A stretch of 64,000 nucleotides of DNA, taken from positions 186,025,269 to 186,089,268 of the forward strand of contig CM023450.1 of NCBI GenBank assembly GCA_013339765.2, in the 5' to 3' direction. This DNA is from Haemaphysalis longicornis (Eukaryota > Arthropoda > Arachnida > Ixodida > Ixodidae). The notes under the pieces are model-generated. The model saw only the letters and a program-made list of their open reading frames with translations, was not told where the DNA came from and searched no databases. Below, one piece after another: positions 23,018 through 33,431 of the stretch (position 1 is the first letter of the stretch; the number at the start of each line of letters is the position of its first letter). Position numbers and translations under genes: made by a program.

Positions 23018-23752
23018 AGGTCGCGGGTTCGATTCCCGGCCGCGGCGGCCGCTTTTCTGCTGGAGGCGAAAAGCAAAAACGCCAGTGTGTACGAAATTTC
23101 GGCGCACGTGAAAGATCCCCAGGTGGTCAAAATTAGGGTTGCCACCTGCCCGGTTTTGGACCAGCCCGACCGGTTTTTTAGAGAGTGGGCCGGTCGCCAG
23201 TCCGTACTTAAAACCGGCCGCCATTGGCCGGTTATTTGGCCACTGTGCCGTGATTATTACTGTTTTTGGACTTTTATAAGCGTCAATTCACTAACTGCTA
23301 CAATAAATATATTTCGAAAAGCTGCGGAAAGACATGCGAGCAGAAAAAAAAAACATAGGCGAGCGCACTCCCTGACATGGAATCGAACCAAGGGGAGGAA
23401 CAACACAACGAAATGCCGTCACCGCGGTCAGCAAGGGCGGTTAGTTTTCAGTGCAGCACATTCAGAGCAATAACCAAAGTCTCAATCACTTTCAGTACGA
23501 ACGTTATGTTGATTTCTCTCCAGAAAAACGCTACAATGAATGGCATTGCATGTACAAAAATGCCTTTTTTTCAACACAAATTCAACCTTTTATATACCAC
23601 GTCGCCCCCCCCCCCCCCCCCCCCCCCCCAAGGGCCGGCTTTTTTTCGGGGGAAGGTGGCAACCCTAGTCAAAATTAACCCGGAGCCCTCCACTACGGCT
23701 CGCCTCATCGCCTGCGTTGCGTCGGCGCGTTAAACCCTACAATCAATCAATT
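23018..23752 (+). mobile_element. Ruka-like SINE with target duplication, split by a hAT-type element
   Basis: The SINE starts inside its tRNA-like head with a perfect B box (GGTTCGATTCCCGGCCGCGG), runs to GGTGGTCAAAAT (23133), is interrupted, and resumes at GTCAAAATTAACCCGGAGCC (23668) to ACAATCAATCAATT. A 13-bp direct repeat AAAACGGATTTCT flanks it at 23005-23017 and 23753-23765, the target-site duplication of its own insertion. Without the insert it is about 195 bp, so it was 5' truncated on arrival. Confidence 0.9.
23134..23667. mobile_element. Non-autonomous hAT-type transposon nested in a SINE
   Basis: The 534-bp insert starts TAGGGTTGCCACCT and ends AGGTGGCAACCCTA, 14-bp perfect terminal inverted repeats. 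It is flanked by the 8-bp duplication GTCAAAAT (23126-23133 and 23668-23675). Eight-base duplications with TA/CA-GGG ends are the hallmark of the hAT superfamily. No transposase is readable, so it must have been moved by a relative. A run of 25 C at 23605-23629 sits near the right end and is likely to be mis-sized. Confidence 0.85.
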
Positions 23753-24009
23753 AAAACGGATTTCTTGTTTATTTTTTATTTCAGTAAAGATGGACTATAT
23801 TTCTAAAAGAAAGAAGCTAGACCGTTAGGAAGATTTCGGTGGATTTGTAAAACTTTTCGTATTGGCGCCATATGCTTTTTAAGCCCGTAGGTCTTGAATT
23901 AGTAAGTCACATAGGAACGTGATCAGGTGAGTAAATGATCTGAAATGAAAGGCGTTTCAATGCAAGCTGTTAGGTTTTTCCATAACCGCTATCAAACACT
24001 CAGTTTCCC

Positions 24010-25490
24010 CCCTCCCCTTGCACTGATGAAGAATAATAGAATTCCAACGCTGGAACCACAAAAAAAAAAGGGGGTACATTAAATTTTTTTGCTCATCTTC
24101 GGAACCGCAATCTCCGCCTTGATCCCGCAATAGATCTTACTTCCCTCTCATACCGACCTTCCAGGCAATACCATCCTTTCAAGTTTACCCTATTGTTCGG
24201 CCGAACAAACGCTTATACATATTAGTTTTCCATAGAACAACACCCGACTGGAAGAGTCTCCCGGCCACCGCATTTACAGTCAAACCCGGCTATAACGGAC
24301 CCGGATAGAGCGAATCATGTTATATATCGAACAAAAATATTTCAGTTTCGGAAATACATGGGAAACATATCCCGTACAACGAAGTTCACATCCGATATAC
24401 CGAACTCTGGGCGCCTAAATTGGCCGCTAAAATGCATGATCTCGGAGCGGCGATTGAGATGTGGATTGGCCGCGACCACCGAACAAAGCCGCGACTGAGA
24501 CATTGCGCCTCGCACGGAGCGACGTGACGCCAAATACTTTCCGTAACTGTTTCCGACGTGCGAGACTCGCAACGGAACCCGCCCAGTCAGCGAGTCCGGA
24601 CGAAGATAGCAGAATCGGTGAACTGTGGGAAGTTGATTGATCAAACTTTATCAACGTTCCCGATGATGTCGCGAGTGAAATCAATCCGACGCTTATAATG
24701 AAGCGCTTCCGGCAGTCGATGTGCTCCGCCAATGCTTCTTAAATTTTTGATGATGCGGACTCGAACTGGTGCAAACTATGTTTCGTGTAGAGAATGCTAT
24801 GCTAGTTGAAGCCGCCAAAACGAAAGTGAAAACAAAATTCACTGTTTTTTTTTTTTTGCAACGTTGGAAGTTAAGGCGGAAAGTAGCTTTATTACTTGCA
24901 ATAAATGGATTATATTGGTATAGTAATGGCTATTGTACTGTGTTCGTTTCTGCATACGCGGATTGCGGAGTGGGGGAGGGGGGGGGGGGGCATCCTGCGG
25001 ATTGCGAACTTGTAACAATAAGCTCGTTATAGGCGGGTTCGGCTATATCGAACTGTTGGATATATCGGACTAATCGTGGTGCATATTGCAGTTCGCTATA
25101 AACGGGTTTGACTGTACTTCTGACAATCCACATGCATCAACTAATCGTCTTTTTCGAGCAGTTTCACGTTTTATTGATTGTTTGTTTCCGATTCCAAACA
25201 TCGTATGATTGTATTTCAATCATTGAATGATTGGATTGTATTTGGATGGCATGCACTGTAATAATTTTCCCACTGCCGTTTGGGCATGATTCTGGCCTGC
25301 AGTATTGTCTAACCAAAAATAAAAAAAAATTATTGTGGTGAATTCTATTGACACGCCAGTAACGAAAGAACACCGCTGACTCACATGGTTTAAGCTTTTC
25401 AGTATTCAAACTTCGAATAAGTAAATGAATAAATATATTTGACGATCTCATCATGTTTGGACGTCGTAATTTTAAGGTAAACTGGGGTAA
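24010..25490 (+). mobile_element. LINE reverse-transcriptase C-terminus split by a pogo-type element
   Basis: Left of the insert the frame reads LTSLSYRPSRQYHPFKF, FGRTNAYTY and then, after a frameshift, DWKSLPATAF, the end of a CR1/Jockey-type reverse transcriptase. The insert sits at 24277-25114. Removing it and one TA restores an uninterrupted frame that continues TSDNPHASTNRLFRAVSRF to a stop near 25206. The rest, to about 25490, would be 3' UTR; its end is not clear. The copy is 5' truncated. Confidence 0.75.
24277..25114. mobile_element. Pogo/Tigger-type non-autonomous element in a LINE
   Basis: The 838-bp element begins CAGTCAAACCCGGCTATAAC and ends GCTATAAACGGGTTTGACTG. These are terminal inverted repeats of about 20 bp with two mismatches, followed by further paired GATATAT and GAAC words. 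TA dinucleotides flank it at 24275-24276 and 25115-25116. The CAGT start, TATAAC core and TA target identify the Tc1/mariner superfamily, pogo/Tigger branch. Internal frames are short; no DDE transposase is readable. Confidence 0.85.
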
Positions 25491-25504
25491 TTACATTTTA
25501 TATA

Positions 25505-25933
25505 CAGTCGAGTTCACTTATAACGATACCGTTTATAACAATATATCGGATATAGCGATGAACAGCTATGGCACCGTCAACTTTGTATTCTTTCTATATT
25601 AAAACAAACTGCTTATTACAATACTCCACTGCCACCATATCGGATATAACGATTTAATCTGGTTATATTGTGCACCAAAAGTGCAACAGTGATGACTGTA
25701 ATGACGCGGTTGCTCTTGGAAGAGATTTGCGCTAGCTTCACACGCGGCAAACAAAGGTGACCGACTGTGGCTTCTTTTCCGCAAATCAGTAGTAGTACGA
25801 TCTTGCTGGCATCCGAATAAAATGTTTTGAGCTCTGTCCCGTCTTTTTATTTCGCAACCCGCTTATAGCAATTATCGATTATAACGATGGGATTTCCTTG
25901 GCACTTGGATATTGTTATAAGTGGACTAGACTG
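25505..25933. mobile_element. Second pogo-like MITE (429 bp)
   Basis: Starts CAGTCGAGTTCACTTATAAC and ends GTTATAAGTGGACTAGACTG: 20-bp terminal repeats with two mismatches. Subterminal ATATCGGATATAACGAT words recur inside both halves. TA precedes the left end (25503-25504); the right flank reads CA, so the duplication has decayed by one base. It lacks coding capacity. Confidence 0.8.
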
Positions 25934-26790
25934 CAGTTATAGACCCCCCAGTTATATCTCTACGGCTTAGTGGTTTTGTGGTTAAGTCACTAATCTATTA
26001 AGCCACCGTACGAACTTCGTGGTTAAGCCACTAAGTGGTGTCTTAGTGGTGTTGCGACCGCGTGGGGGCACCCGGTCCGAGACAACACTCTTTCCAGAGT
26101 TCGTAAGCCGTTCATAGCCTCGGGCACGTTGAGTCCGAGAGAGGGGAGAGAGGAGGACTCCGTTGCGATCGACGGGGCCTCTGTGTCCTTGAAGAGCGTG
26201 GAGACGAGCCACGCCGCCAGCCGCCGAAGTTTAGATGGGCTGAGAGCGAAGCGTCTGACGCGGCTTGTCGCAACTTGCCACCGACATGGTTGCGCCTGTT
26301 TTCGAAGGAGCACGAGTGGCTTCGCCGCACAGCCGAGGAGTGATGCGGGGAAGTACTGCTGCGTTGGCCGATTCGTAACAGTGGCTAAGGCGTTCGGTGC
26401 CAGCCGTGGTGGCTGCTTTTCAGACGGAGCCAAAGAGCAAAAAGGAGATACAGCGACAGCTGTGAATGCGAGAGATTCCAGCTTAACATCTCGTTGTACG
26501 TTCATGGGAAGGGAAACGCGTCATCCCTATTTTATATTTGCCGCGCTTTCGAGGCACTTTTTCAAAGAAAGTGCTACGAGTTGTGCCGCGCCTCCGCCAG
26601 ATGGCGCCACGGTTCCCGCGACCGAGAGAAGACGCAGTGAAACAGTCCCGCACTGCCAGTATGTGCTTCTCTGGGGGAACGCACCACTTTCTAGAATGCC
26701 CGCATCAACTCTTGGGTGTGCACTCCGTAGGCCTAACGGTTGGGTTTGCATGGCGTACGGCGTGCATCGGTACCCGCTGCTTGGCGTTCG
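25934..26790. other. Unassigned stretch with an internal dispersed repeat
   Basis: Segment 25960-26050 has repeated TTAGTGG and GTTAAGTCACTAA words. The piece 26083-26145 (ACAACACTCTTTCC, GAGAGAGGGGAG) is related to 43100-43165, so it is a dispersed repeat. The 251-codon plus frame at 26129-26884 shows no known domain and runs into a SINE; I do not call it a gene. Confidence 0.35.
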
Positions 26791-26877
26791 CTTCGACCGT
26801 GTCGAAATGGAGCAATCGGATAGGCGCCCGTGTCATAACGCGAGGCGCCCAGGTTCGTTTCCGGTTACGGGAAGCGT
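26791..26877 (+). mobile_element. tRNA-like SINE, third copy of the CAT family
   Basis: CTTCGACCGTGTCG, AATCGGATAGGCG, TCATAACGCGAGGCGCCC and the B-box remnant AGGTTCGTTTCC match the copies at 7290 (same strand) and 5831 (minus). The common GGGAAGCGTTTATTA 3' border with the 7290 copy helps define the element end. Confidence 0.6.
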
Positions 26878-27074
26878 TTATTAACGGGATAGCGTTATTA
26901 GGCTCATTCCTCGAATTTGCCGTGCTCATCAAGTGTCCACAGAAATACGTCACCGCTGCCAACCGGCAACTACGACTGAGGCAGCCAGATGCAAAGGTTA
27001 ACTGGAGGGTGGGAGGCAGGGCAATGATGCTACGTCGGATGCTATGACAGAAATTGCGCGTGGCGATTCATTAA

Positions 27075-27574
27075 AGGAGCCATGAAGACAAAATACAAGT
27101 TGGGTTTATTAGAAAGACTGCTTACTACCGATAACAATGATACCAATATCATCGCAATCTTCGAACAAATAACGGAGATATTAAAGAAAACGTGTGAACC
27201 AGTCGCGACCGCCTAGCCAATTTCCAGCAACTTTTCTATGACGTCACGGAACCTTGTTTGTGCGATTGGCGGCCGCCTAACTGACCTGTCGCGACGACAC
27301 ATGACTGGACGTCTGTAATGGGGCCTCTAGTTCCATTTGACCGCATCACTTGAATGCTAACGTGCAGTTAACGCACTGAAAATTGTTTTATTGTTGGCCC
27401 GTATGACGTCATTCTTGCTCATAACATGTCACTGTGGCGCAATATTTGAAGGTTTTTAAATACTTCTTTTTTTTTTCGTTAAAAATATCTTTTGTGGCTC
27501 TAATGGAGCTGAGTGAGATACTGAATCCTAGTTCTTTCAAATTAAACGAAGTTGTATTTTCTCTTATGGCTCCT
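27075..27574. mobile_element. TTAA-flanked MITE (500 bp)
   Basis: The ends are AGGAGCCATGAAGACAAAAT and, at the right, the inverse of AGGAGCCATAAGAGAAAAT. These pair over about 20 bp with a few changes and extend weakly inward. TTAA lies on both sides (27071-27074, 27575-27578). TTAA targets suggest the piggyBac group, though the terminal sequence is not a canonical piggyBac CCC end. No coding region. Confidence 0.7.
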
Positions 27575-27578
27575 TTAA

Positions 27579-28883
27579 AGGAGTACTGACACGAAAGTTT
27601 TATGTTCCATTTTTATTGCTTTTGTCGATGCTTAATGGTCTGTCGAGCCCGACACAGCACTTTAAATACTTCAGCGCGCGATAATTAATTACGTTGAACG
27701 GCCTGAAAATCATTTGTTTCAATTCCCCGCGCCTTCAGCCCGAAAGGCGACATGACAGAATCCCGGCATGACCTCACTGCTTTGTGCGGACGTCAAAACA
27801 CTGTGGAGGCCGGTGGGGGCGTTGTTTCAACCGCGCCGCCGCCGGAGCTGAACGGCTGAGCTGCCTGAAGGTGCTAGGCCTACCATTGCGGCGGAAATTC
27901 AATGACCGCTTTCAATAAAAGTCCTGATTGTGACTTCTGTTGCGATTCCGGTCTTTTTTATCGCTTCCTTTCCCGTGCGTGGAACTTTATTTTTGCCAAC
28001 AGCGCTTTTCTGGGCAGCGGTTATGCCTGTATCTCTGGCTACGTGCACCCGTTTGTGAATGCGCCGGCGCCCAGTAGCCGCTCCCAGGCCGCGCATGTGA
28101 AGTGACGTCACGAGTTTTAAATGCAGAGCATTTGTATAACTCACGATGTCACCCGTGCGTCGGCGTCCGCAGCAGCCAGCCTCCCCGTACACTATAAAAA
28201 GAAAACAGTTACCGGCGCCTGGTTTCGATCCCACGACCCTGCGGGCAGAACGCAAGGTACATGGTGCTCTACCCACTGCGCCACAAAACCGACACAGAAT
28301 GAAAGGCTACGAACGCGCCTTATATCCTTGACTCATTCAAACTGCGTCAAGAAGCTGCTGATACAACGCATTCACTACCTGTGGGCGGAACGCGAGGTAC
28401 ATGGTGCTCTTCCCACTGCGCCACAAAACCGACACAGAATCAAAGGCTACGAACGCGCTTATATCCTTGACTCATTCAAACTACGTCGTCAGCGGCGTGC
28501 GTTGGCGACTCAGCGGCGTGCTAGCGGCGTGATAGCTGCGTGGTGTACACGTGATAACACCAACCCCCCAAACACTAAACGTTAACGCAATACACCCACC
28601 CCCTATGCGACGCATTTACTCGAGTCCCCCTCGCGGGGAGATGGGCCCATTTTTGGCGAGCCCTTGCCGCGTCACTTCTTTTGGCTACCACGGGATGGTG
28701 TTACGCTGATGTCCATTTGGTGAGTGCCGCTCTGCGTGCTGTTCCGTCGGCGCGAGAAATGAGATCCAATTAAAGTATGTTCTTCGCGTCGCAGGTCGCT
28801 CATATTTCAGCCAGGGCATTCTTGAGCAAAGGAAGCGAACATGTGCAATAATATTAACGCCGAAAATCGGTGTCGGTGCTCCT
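27579..28883. mobile_element. TTAA-flanked element (about 1.3 kb) abutting the previous one
   Basis: It begins AGGAGTACTGACACGAAA directly after the TTAA that ends the previous element, and ends GGTGTCGGTGCTCCT before TTAA at 28884-28887. The termini match at 13 of 15 positions. The left end is also found at 9524. The interior holds a tRNA-like tandem repeat at 28212-28487. No transposase frame is recognisable. The interior could also be a composite of separate insertions. Confidence 0.55.
28212..28487 (-). repeat. tRNA-like SINE head with 140-bp tandem duplication
   Basis: On the minus strand a tRNA-like segment (28288-28212) shows GGCGCAGTGGGTAGAGCACC and a B-box-like GGGATCGAAACC. The block from GGGCAGAACGC through GACTCATTCAAACT is duplicated in tandem with a period of 140 bp (28243 and 28383). 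The second unit lacks the B-box part. A third tRNA-headed repeat type, distinct from the Ruka-like and CAT families. Confidence 0.65.
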
Positions 28884-28887
28884 TTAA

Positions 28888-29888
28888 GCGTCGCGTCTGC
28901 GCAGTGAGTTGGTTTCCCGCCGTTGGTGCATGCGCCGGTGAGCCGCTGTTGACAAGATACCGTTACTGGGCTCATCGGAGACTTTCGGTGAAGGCTAACT
29001 GTCTGCTCTCAGCCGTGCTCATGAAGCGACCACGGAAGACAGTGTTTCCGTCAACCGGGAAATACGTACGCCTGCGAGCCCAAAAGAGAGCTCGCGCCTG
29101 AAGCTGTAATCGGGCGTAGTTGCTTAAAACCGAATGTGGAAAGGAGAAGGCACGCCCGTAGGCTTGCCGATAGTGATACTGCTGCGCAGAAGACAGAAAG
29201 GATACGTGGTTTCGTCAATGGCCGCTTCTACGCAGTGAAGCCCCTTTCCCCACACAAACCCGTATACTTGCTAGTTTCGTTAGGTTAAACTTCAGCGCTC
29301 GGAGAGCATGAATGGCGATTCCAAGCAGCCCCGTTCGAAGCTCTCCCTTAACGATGAGGTAACGCTATCGCGTCTTACATCTTAAGCCCTAAACGTATAT
29401 GTCCCCTAAGCGTGTATGTCCACTAAACGTATTGGTATTACGACAGTAAAATAATATATTAGTAGGGAAAACAATATCGCCTGCTCATAAAAAAAGAATA
29501 CGAGAAAGAAAAAGATCAGACATTTTGAGGGATATTTTGTTGCAAGTCGTCTGTCGTTGTAACTAGCGTATACGTAGATGCCGCGTGTCATCACTCCGTT
29601 TCAAACGGAAAGCTTTCGTCATGACCATAACCATGTTGACGCGCTGAGCGGTGTTTTGCAGTTCACTCAAGACGGCGTGGGTTTCCTACACACGCATTTA
29701 CGTTATCAGGAACAAAGTGGAGAAAAAAGGACTGGTAAACGACAGCAGCAATGGTTAATTTCTGAACACATAGAGCAAAATTTATAGTCGTACAAAAGCT
29801 GAGAGCTCCAAAAAGTGTGTAAAGCAAAGACTGTACAGCCTTCAAAAAATATGCTTTAAAATGACGTGATATCACAGCATTAATGCAT
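28888..29888. other. Unassigned stretch
   Basis: No gene is recognised. An 86-codon plus frame near 28841-29101 and a 69-codon one at 29578-29787 have no known domain. AT-rich from 29400 on. I see nothing else. Confidence 0.35.
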
Positions 29889-30012
29889 GTACAGGTGTCG
29901 TCAGAAGTAATTGGAGCAGAGGAGCTGTGACCGAACCGCATAGGAGCGCCGTGTAGCTGCACCGGCGGTAAACGGAAGGGGCAGAACACGCATGCGCGCC
30001 TGCCGACGGTGA
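29889..30012 (-). repeat. Dispersed repeat with a conserved 30-codon frame, copy 1
   Basis: This 124-bp block is the inverse of 32281-32404 at about 85 percent identity. On the minus strand an ATG at 29993 opens a 30-codon frame beginning MRVLPLPFTAGAATRRS and ending at TGA (29901). The other copy has the same start, stop and length without an indel. It joins the left arm of the foldback at 30013. I do not know whether the frame is used. Confidence 0.55.
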
Positions 30013-30324
30013 TAGCCCCTCTACACTTCTCAACCCACTTCTTTTAACGCGGCTTCGAGCCTATGAGCACTATTCGCAGCATACTGGTCTCGGCGATGGC
30101 GCTGATATCAGAGGCGGTATCTGGCAGCGTCGCTCGCACACTTTCAGAGAGATAAAAACTTTTATGCGCACGCGAGCTGCTGAGAAGCATCGCAAACGCA
30201 GGGATCTGCAGTGACAATTTTTCTTTTTTACTATTTTTAGGTGGGTCTGCCATTAGGCCAGCATGCTGCGAATAGTGCTCGAAGCCGGGTTAAAAGAAGT
30301 GCGTTGAGAAGTGTAGAGGGGCTA
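30013..30324. repeat. Foldback element, arms about 67-75 bp
   Basis: The left arm (30013-30087) starts TAGCCCCTCTACACTTCTCA and the right arm (30258-30324) ends TGAGAAGTGTAGAGGGGCTA. They pair well except for about 8 extra bases (near CCTATGAG) in the left arm. The 170-bp centre is unrelated. The outer left flank continues into the dispersed repeat at 29889-30012. Confidence 0.85.
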
Positions 30325-32280
30325 TTGGCGGTGAGCGCGAACACAGGCGGCGCTGCGAAGCGCGCCTCCGTGACGTCAGCTTAGGGATTCTCGCATTTGT
30401 CGTCTGCTTCACTCAGGATCGCTCTCCCTGCTGTTTCTTTGCGCTCGGTCAACGTCTGATGCTTGTCCGCACCAGAATTGGCGTGTGGGTACTTTTTATC
30501 ATAATAATAGGCTTAGAATCGCATACACTAGCTCATGGTGTCAATTAAAGTATAGTTTTGGATACCGCTACGGGAGAAACATTGCCGGCGCCACCCCATT
30601 CCTTGCGACGCCGGTCCTGTGCGGAGCGCGAAGACTCGGAGCTAGGCGTCAGCTTCTCATGTAAGCAATCGAACAAAAGGAACAGTCAGCTGCTAATAAC
30701 CGACAACAGCGAAAATGGAAGACCAAAACAAATTCTAGGCCTTCAGGGCTGTCGGCTTTGGCAGAAGACATCACGATTCCCGGTAATCATATGTAAGGTA
30801 AAGCCATTTTTGCAACCTTGCCGAACCCTTGAACGCGTTTTGTCACATCACTTTACGTTGTCAAGACTCAAGGCATGAAAGTTTGCCGACATGCACTATA
30901 GACTGCAGAAACTGTAGGTTGAGTTCCAAATAACCGAGTGTGTATATACGCGCGTGCTGATTCTATACCAGGCATCTAACCAGTAAGGAGGTTTATTGAG
31001 CAAAACGAGTCACGTCTTCGTTAAATTTATAGTAACACATATATGTTTGGTAAGACCTGGAAGGATATTTCAGAACATTTTGCACAGCCATATCTTCCCG
31101 ATCTTCGGATATGCGTTATAGGAAAACTGCACTCAAGAGGAGGTGGAGGAGTAAGGGGAGGAGGGGGAAAACTTTGTTTAACAATTAAATCGGTCTGGTT
31201 AGTGGGCCGGGTCCTCAGTCCAGGACAAGAGAGTAAAACCAATTTTCTTCAAATCACAGAACGCCATCCCGAGTAGAATAGGATTTGTTCTTCGCGCCTA
31301 GAAAGAGCTAGCTACTTGGCATTCTTCGGTTTCGAGTCTTGTAATATATGCAGGTATACTATTTATTACGTTAGTTAGCGAGTATATCATGCCTTCAACA
31401 CCGTAATCATGTCATCATTGTTCGAGTTGAGAGTCAGTTCGTTATCATAACGATATAATTACGATAGAAATTCGGTGCACAAAAGTCGCCTTAGAGTACT
31501 GTGGACCACGTTGTTTAGGGCGCGATCACGGTGGCGTAGCACAAACCTTCTCATTGTATTTGCATGTGAATAAACAAAGCACGCTGCGGATATGCACCTT
31601 CTTGCACGCAGCCGTAATGAAAGCCAATTTGTGAAGAAGGAAATGTATGCCATACAAAATGAAGGAAATATCCACACGACCTTTGTGAAGCTCCCAAACA
31701 TACCGAAACCTCCTAATAAGAAGTTGGTGACGGCGCAGAAAAATTAATGCGTTGGGCAGAAAAAAAAGCAAGAAACATTAATCCGATACAAGAAAACAAC
31801 GAAAGAAACAGAAGAAAGCCGCTTTATTTCCTGCTGTGCGATGAGCGTGTAGAGGCCGCTGCTTGGTACGTAGTATTAGACTGTTGAGTCTTCATAGGAG
31901 CATCTCAAAAATACTGCAGGGAAGCCTACGCATTTTGAATACTTATCGAGAAGCTCTGATTGCTGAACCTCGCGAATAAGCAAGAAAGGATGAGTTACAC
32001 ACGATCTTCTGACCGATACTCTGAAGAAAATTGTTCTCTATCTCTTCGTGTGTTGCAAACTTGTGGGTGATACAGCTTCAAATTATTCAGATGCGTCAGA
32101 AGCTGGCAAAATAACTGAGTCGCTAGAAATACGCTTTTTAACGCACTACAGCAACGAAGCGGGCGATTTCTAGCCCAGGCACTGTTGCCCCTCACAAGCG
32201 GAGTGTAGCAGACGACAGCGGCGCGAATCCCTAAGCCGACGTCAGAGCCAGGGGGCGCCACTCAAAGATCTCACCGCCAA
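30325..32280. other. Unassigned stretch with a G-rich purine patch
   Basis: No gene is recognisable. A purine-rich patch at 31135-31170 (GGAGGTGGAGGAGTAAGGGG) has four G-runs and could form a quadruplex. Minus frames at 31459-31771 overlap and show no domain. Confidence 0.35.
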
Positions 32281-32405
32281 TCGCCGTCGCCAGACGCGCA
32301 TGCGTGTTCTGCTCCTTTCGTTTACCGCCGCTGCAGCTACGCGGCGCTCCTGTGCGGTTCGGCCACAGCTCCCGTGCTCCAATTACTTCTGACGGCACCT
32401 GTACG
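32281..32405 (+). repeat. Dispersed repeat with a conserved 30-codon frame, copy 2
   Basis: Inverse of 29889-30012. ATG at 32300 opens a 30-codon frame beginning MRVLLLSFTAAAATRRS and ending in CSNYF before TGA at 32390-32392, the same length as copy 1. The flanks past the block differ between copies. Confidence 0.55.
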
Positions 32406-33431
32406 GTTTCTTTACTTCTGCCTTTGGCTTTCATTTTATTATCCTACTTGCTTCATATTAGTGGCACGGCCGTTTTAGCGTCGAGACCATTAAAATCAAT
32501 AATGGCAGAGCTGACTACTTGCAATGCATTTGTTAGTGGAAGATGTGAATTCACACGTCGTCGACTCAAACTTTTCGGAGACCATTCCGCTCTAGTGTTG
32601 CCTCATAGGGACTCGTTCTTTACCCGGGCTTCTCCGGGTGGCGGCTGAGGATCTGACCCCTGGACCTCTTGGCGATTGACTCAACTAGGGGTAGACACTT
32701 AACACTTAAGTGGCGGGTACACTTGTGACCGAGAAATCCGGTTTCCCGCGCGGCAAAATATTCTGCAGGTTTGACGCGCGCGTTGGCGGATAATCCGGGG
32801 GTCTTCCGGCAGCCAAACTGCCCATGCGTCATTTTCCCACTCGGGTAGTTTGCCCTCTATTACAAAGTTTTAGCTGACCATTTTTCACGGTCTGCTACGC
32901 TCCCGGTGGCCCGCTTAGCATAATGGGAGTGTCAGCAGCGGAAAGGCTTTTAGCTAAGCGGTAACCGTATCTTCCTCGACGGGGAATCATTCGCGTCGGT
33001 GGCCGTGCCCTGTGCGCGTGTAAACGTCATCCCAAGTAACGACAAGAATTTGTATTTTAATCACTCAAATAAAGTAAAATACCGTGTTGAGGGCTCTATC
33101 TCACCTTTTTTTAATATAACAGAAGCCGTTCAACGTTTTAACAGCCAAGACAAGGCTGTCTTTCTCGGTGCTGCATAGAAGTAGGCCCGCGCTTCGGTCG
33201 GCGTTTCTCGCTTCCGTTCTAAAGCTCGTTGAGGTGCGTGGCACCTTTGCCTATTAGGAAGCGCTTTCGCCTTTTCGTCACTTCTGTTTCAACAGAAGAA
33301 ACAGAGTTCGCCGTAGTTCGCCGTAGCGCGCTCGTTTCGCTGGGGGCAGCCATGTTGGAGTTCCGATAGCAGCTGCCGCGACGATCCGCTAAGAGGCCCG
33401 GGCTAGCGAAGCGAGGCCCCGCGTCGGTATT
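32406..33431. other. Unassigned stretch
   Basis: Ordinary non-coding sequence. TTCGCCGTAG is repeated at 33308 and 33318, and AACAGAAGAAACAG-type words occur near 33290. No gene, RNA or transposon end recognised. Confidence 0.35.

Noticed and set aside
26129..26884. 251-codon plus frame as a gene
   Set aside because: No recognisable domain, it runs into a SINE copy, and antisense frames are equally open.
31135..31170. Regulatory G-quadruplex
   Set aside because: The G-runs allow it on paper, but there is no nearby gene to regulate, so I only noted it as composition.
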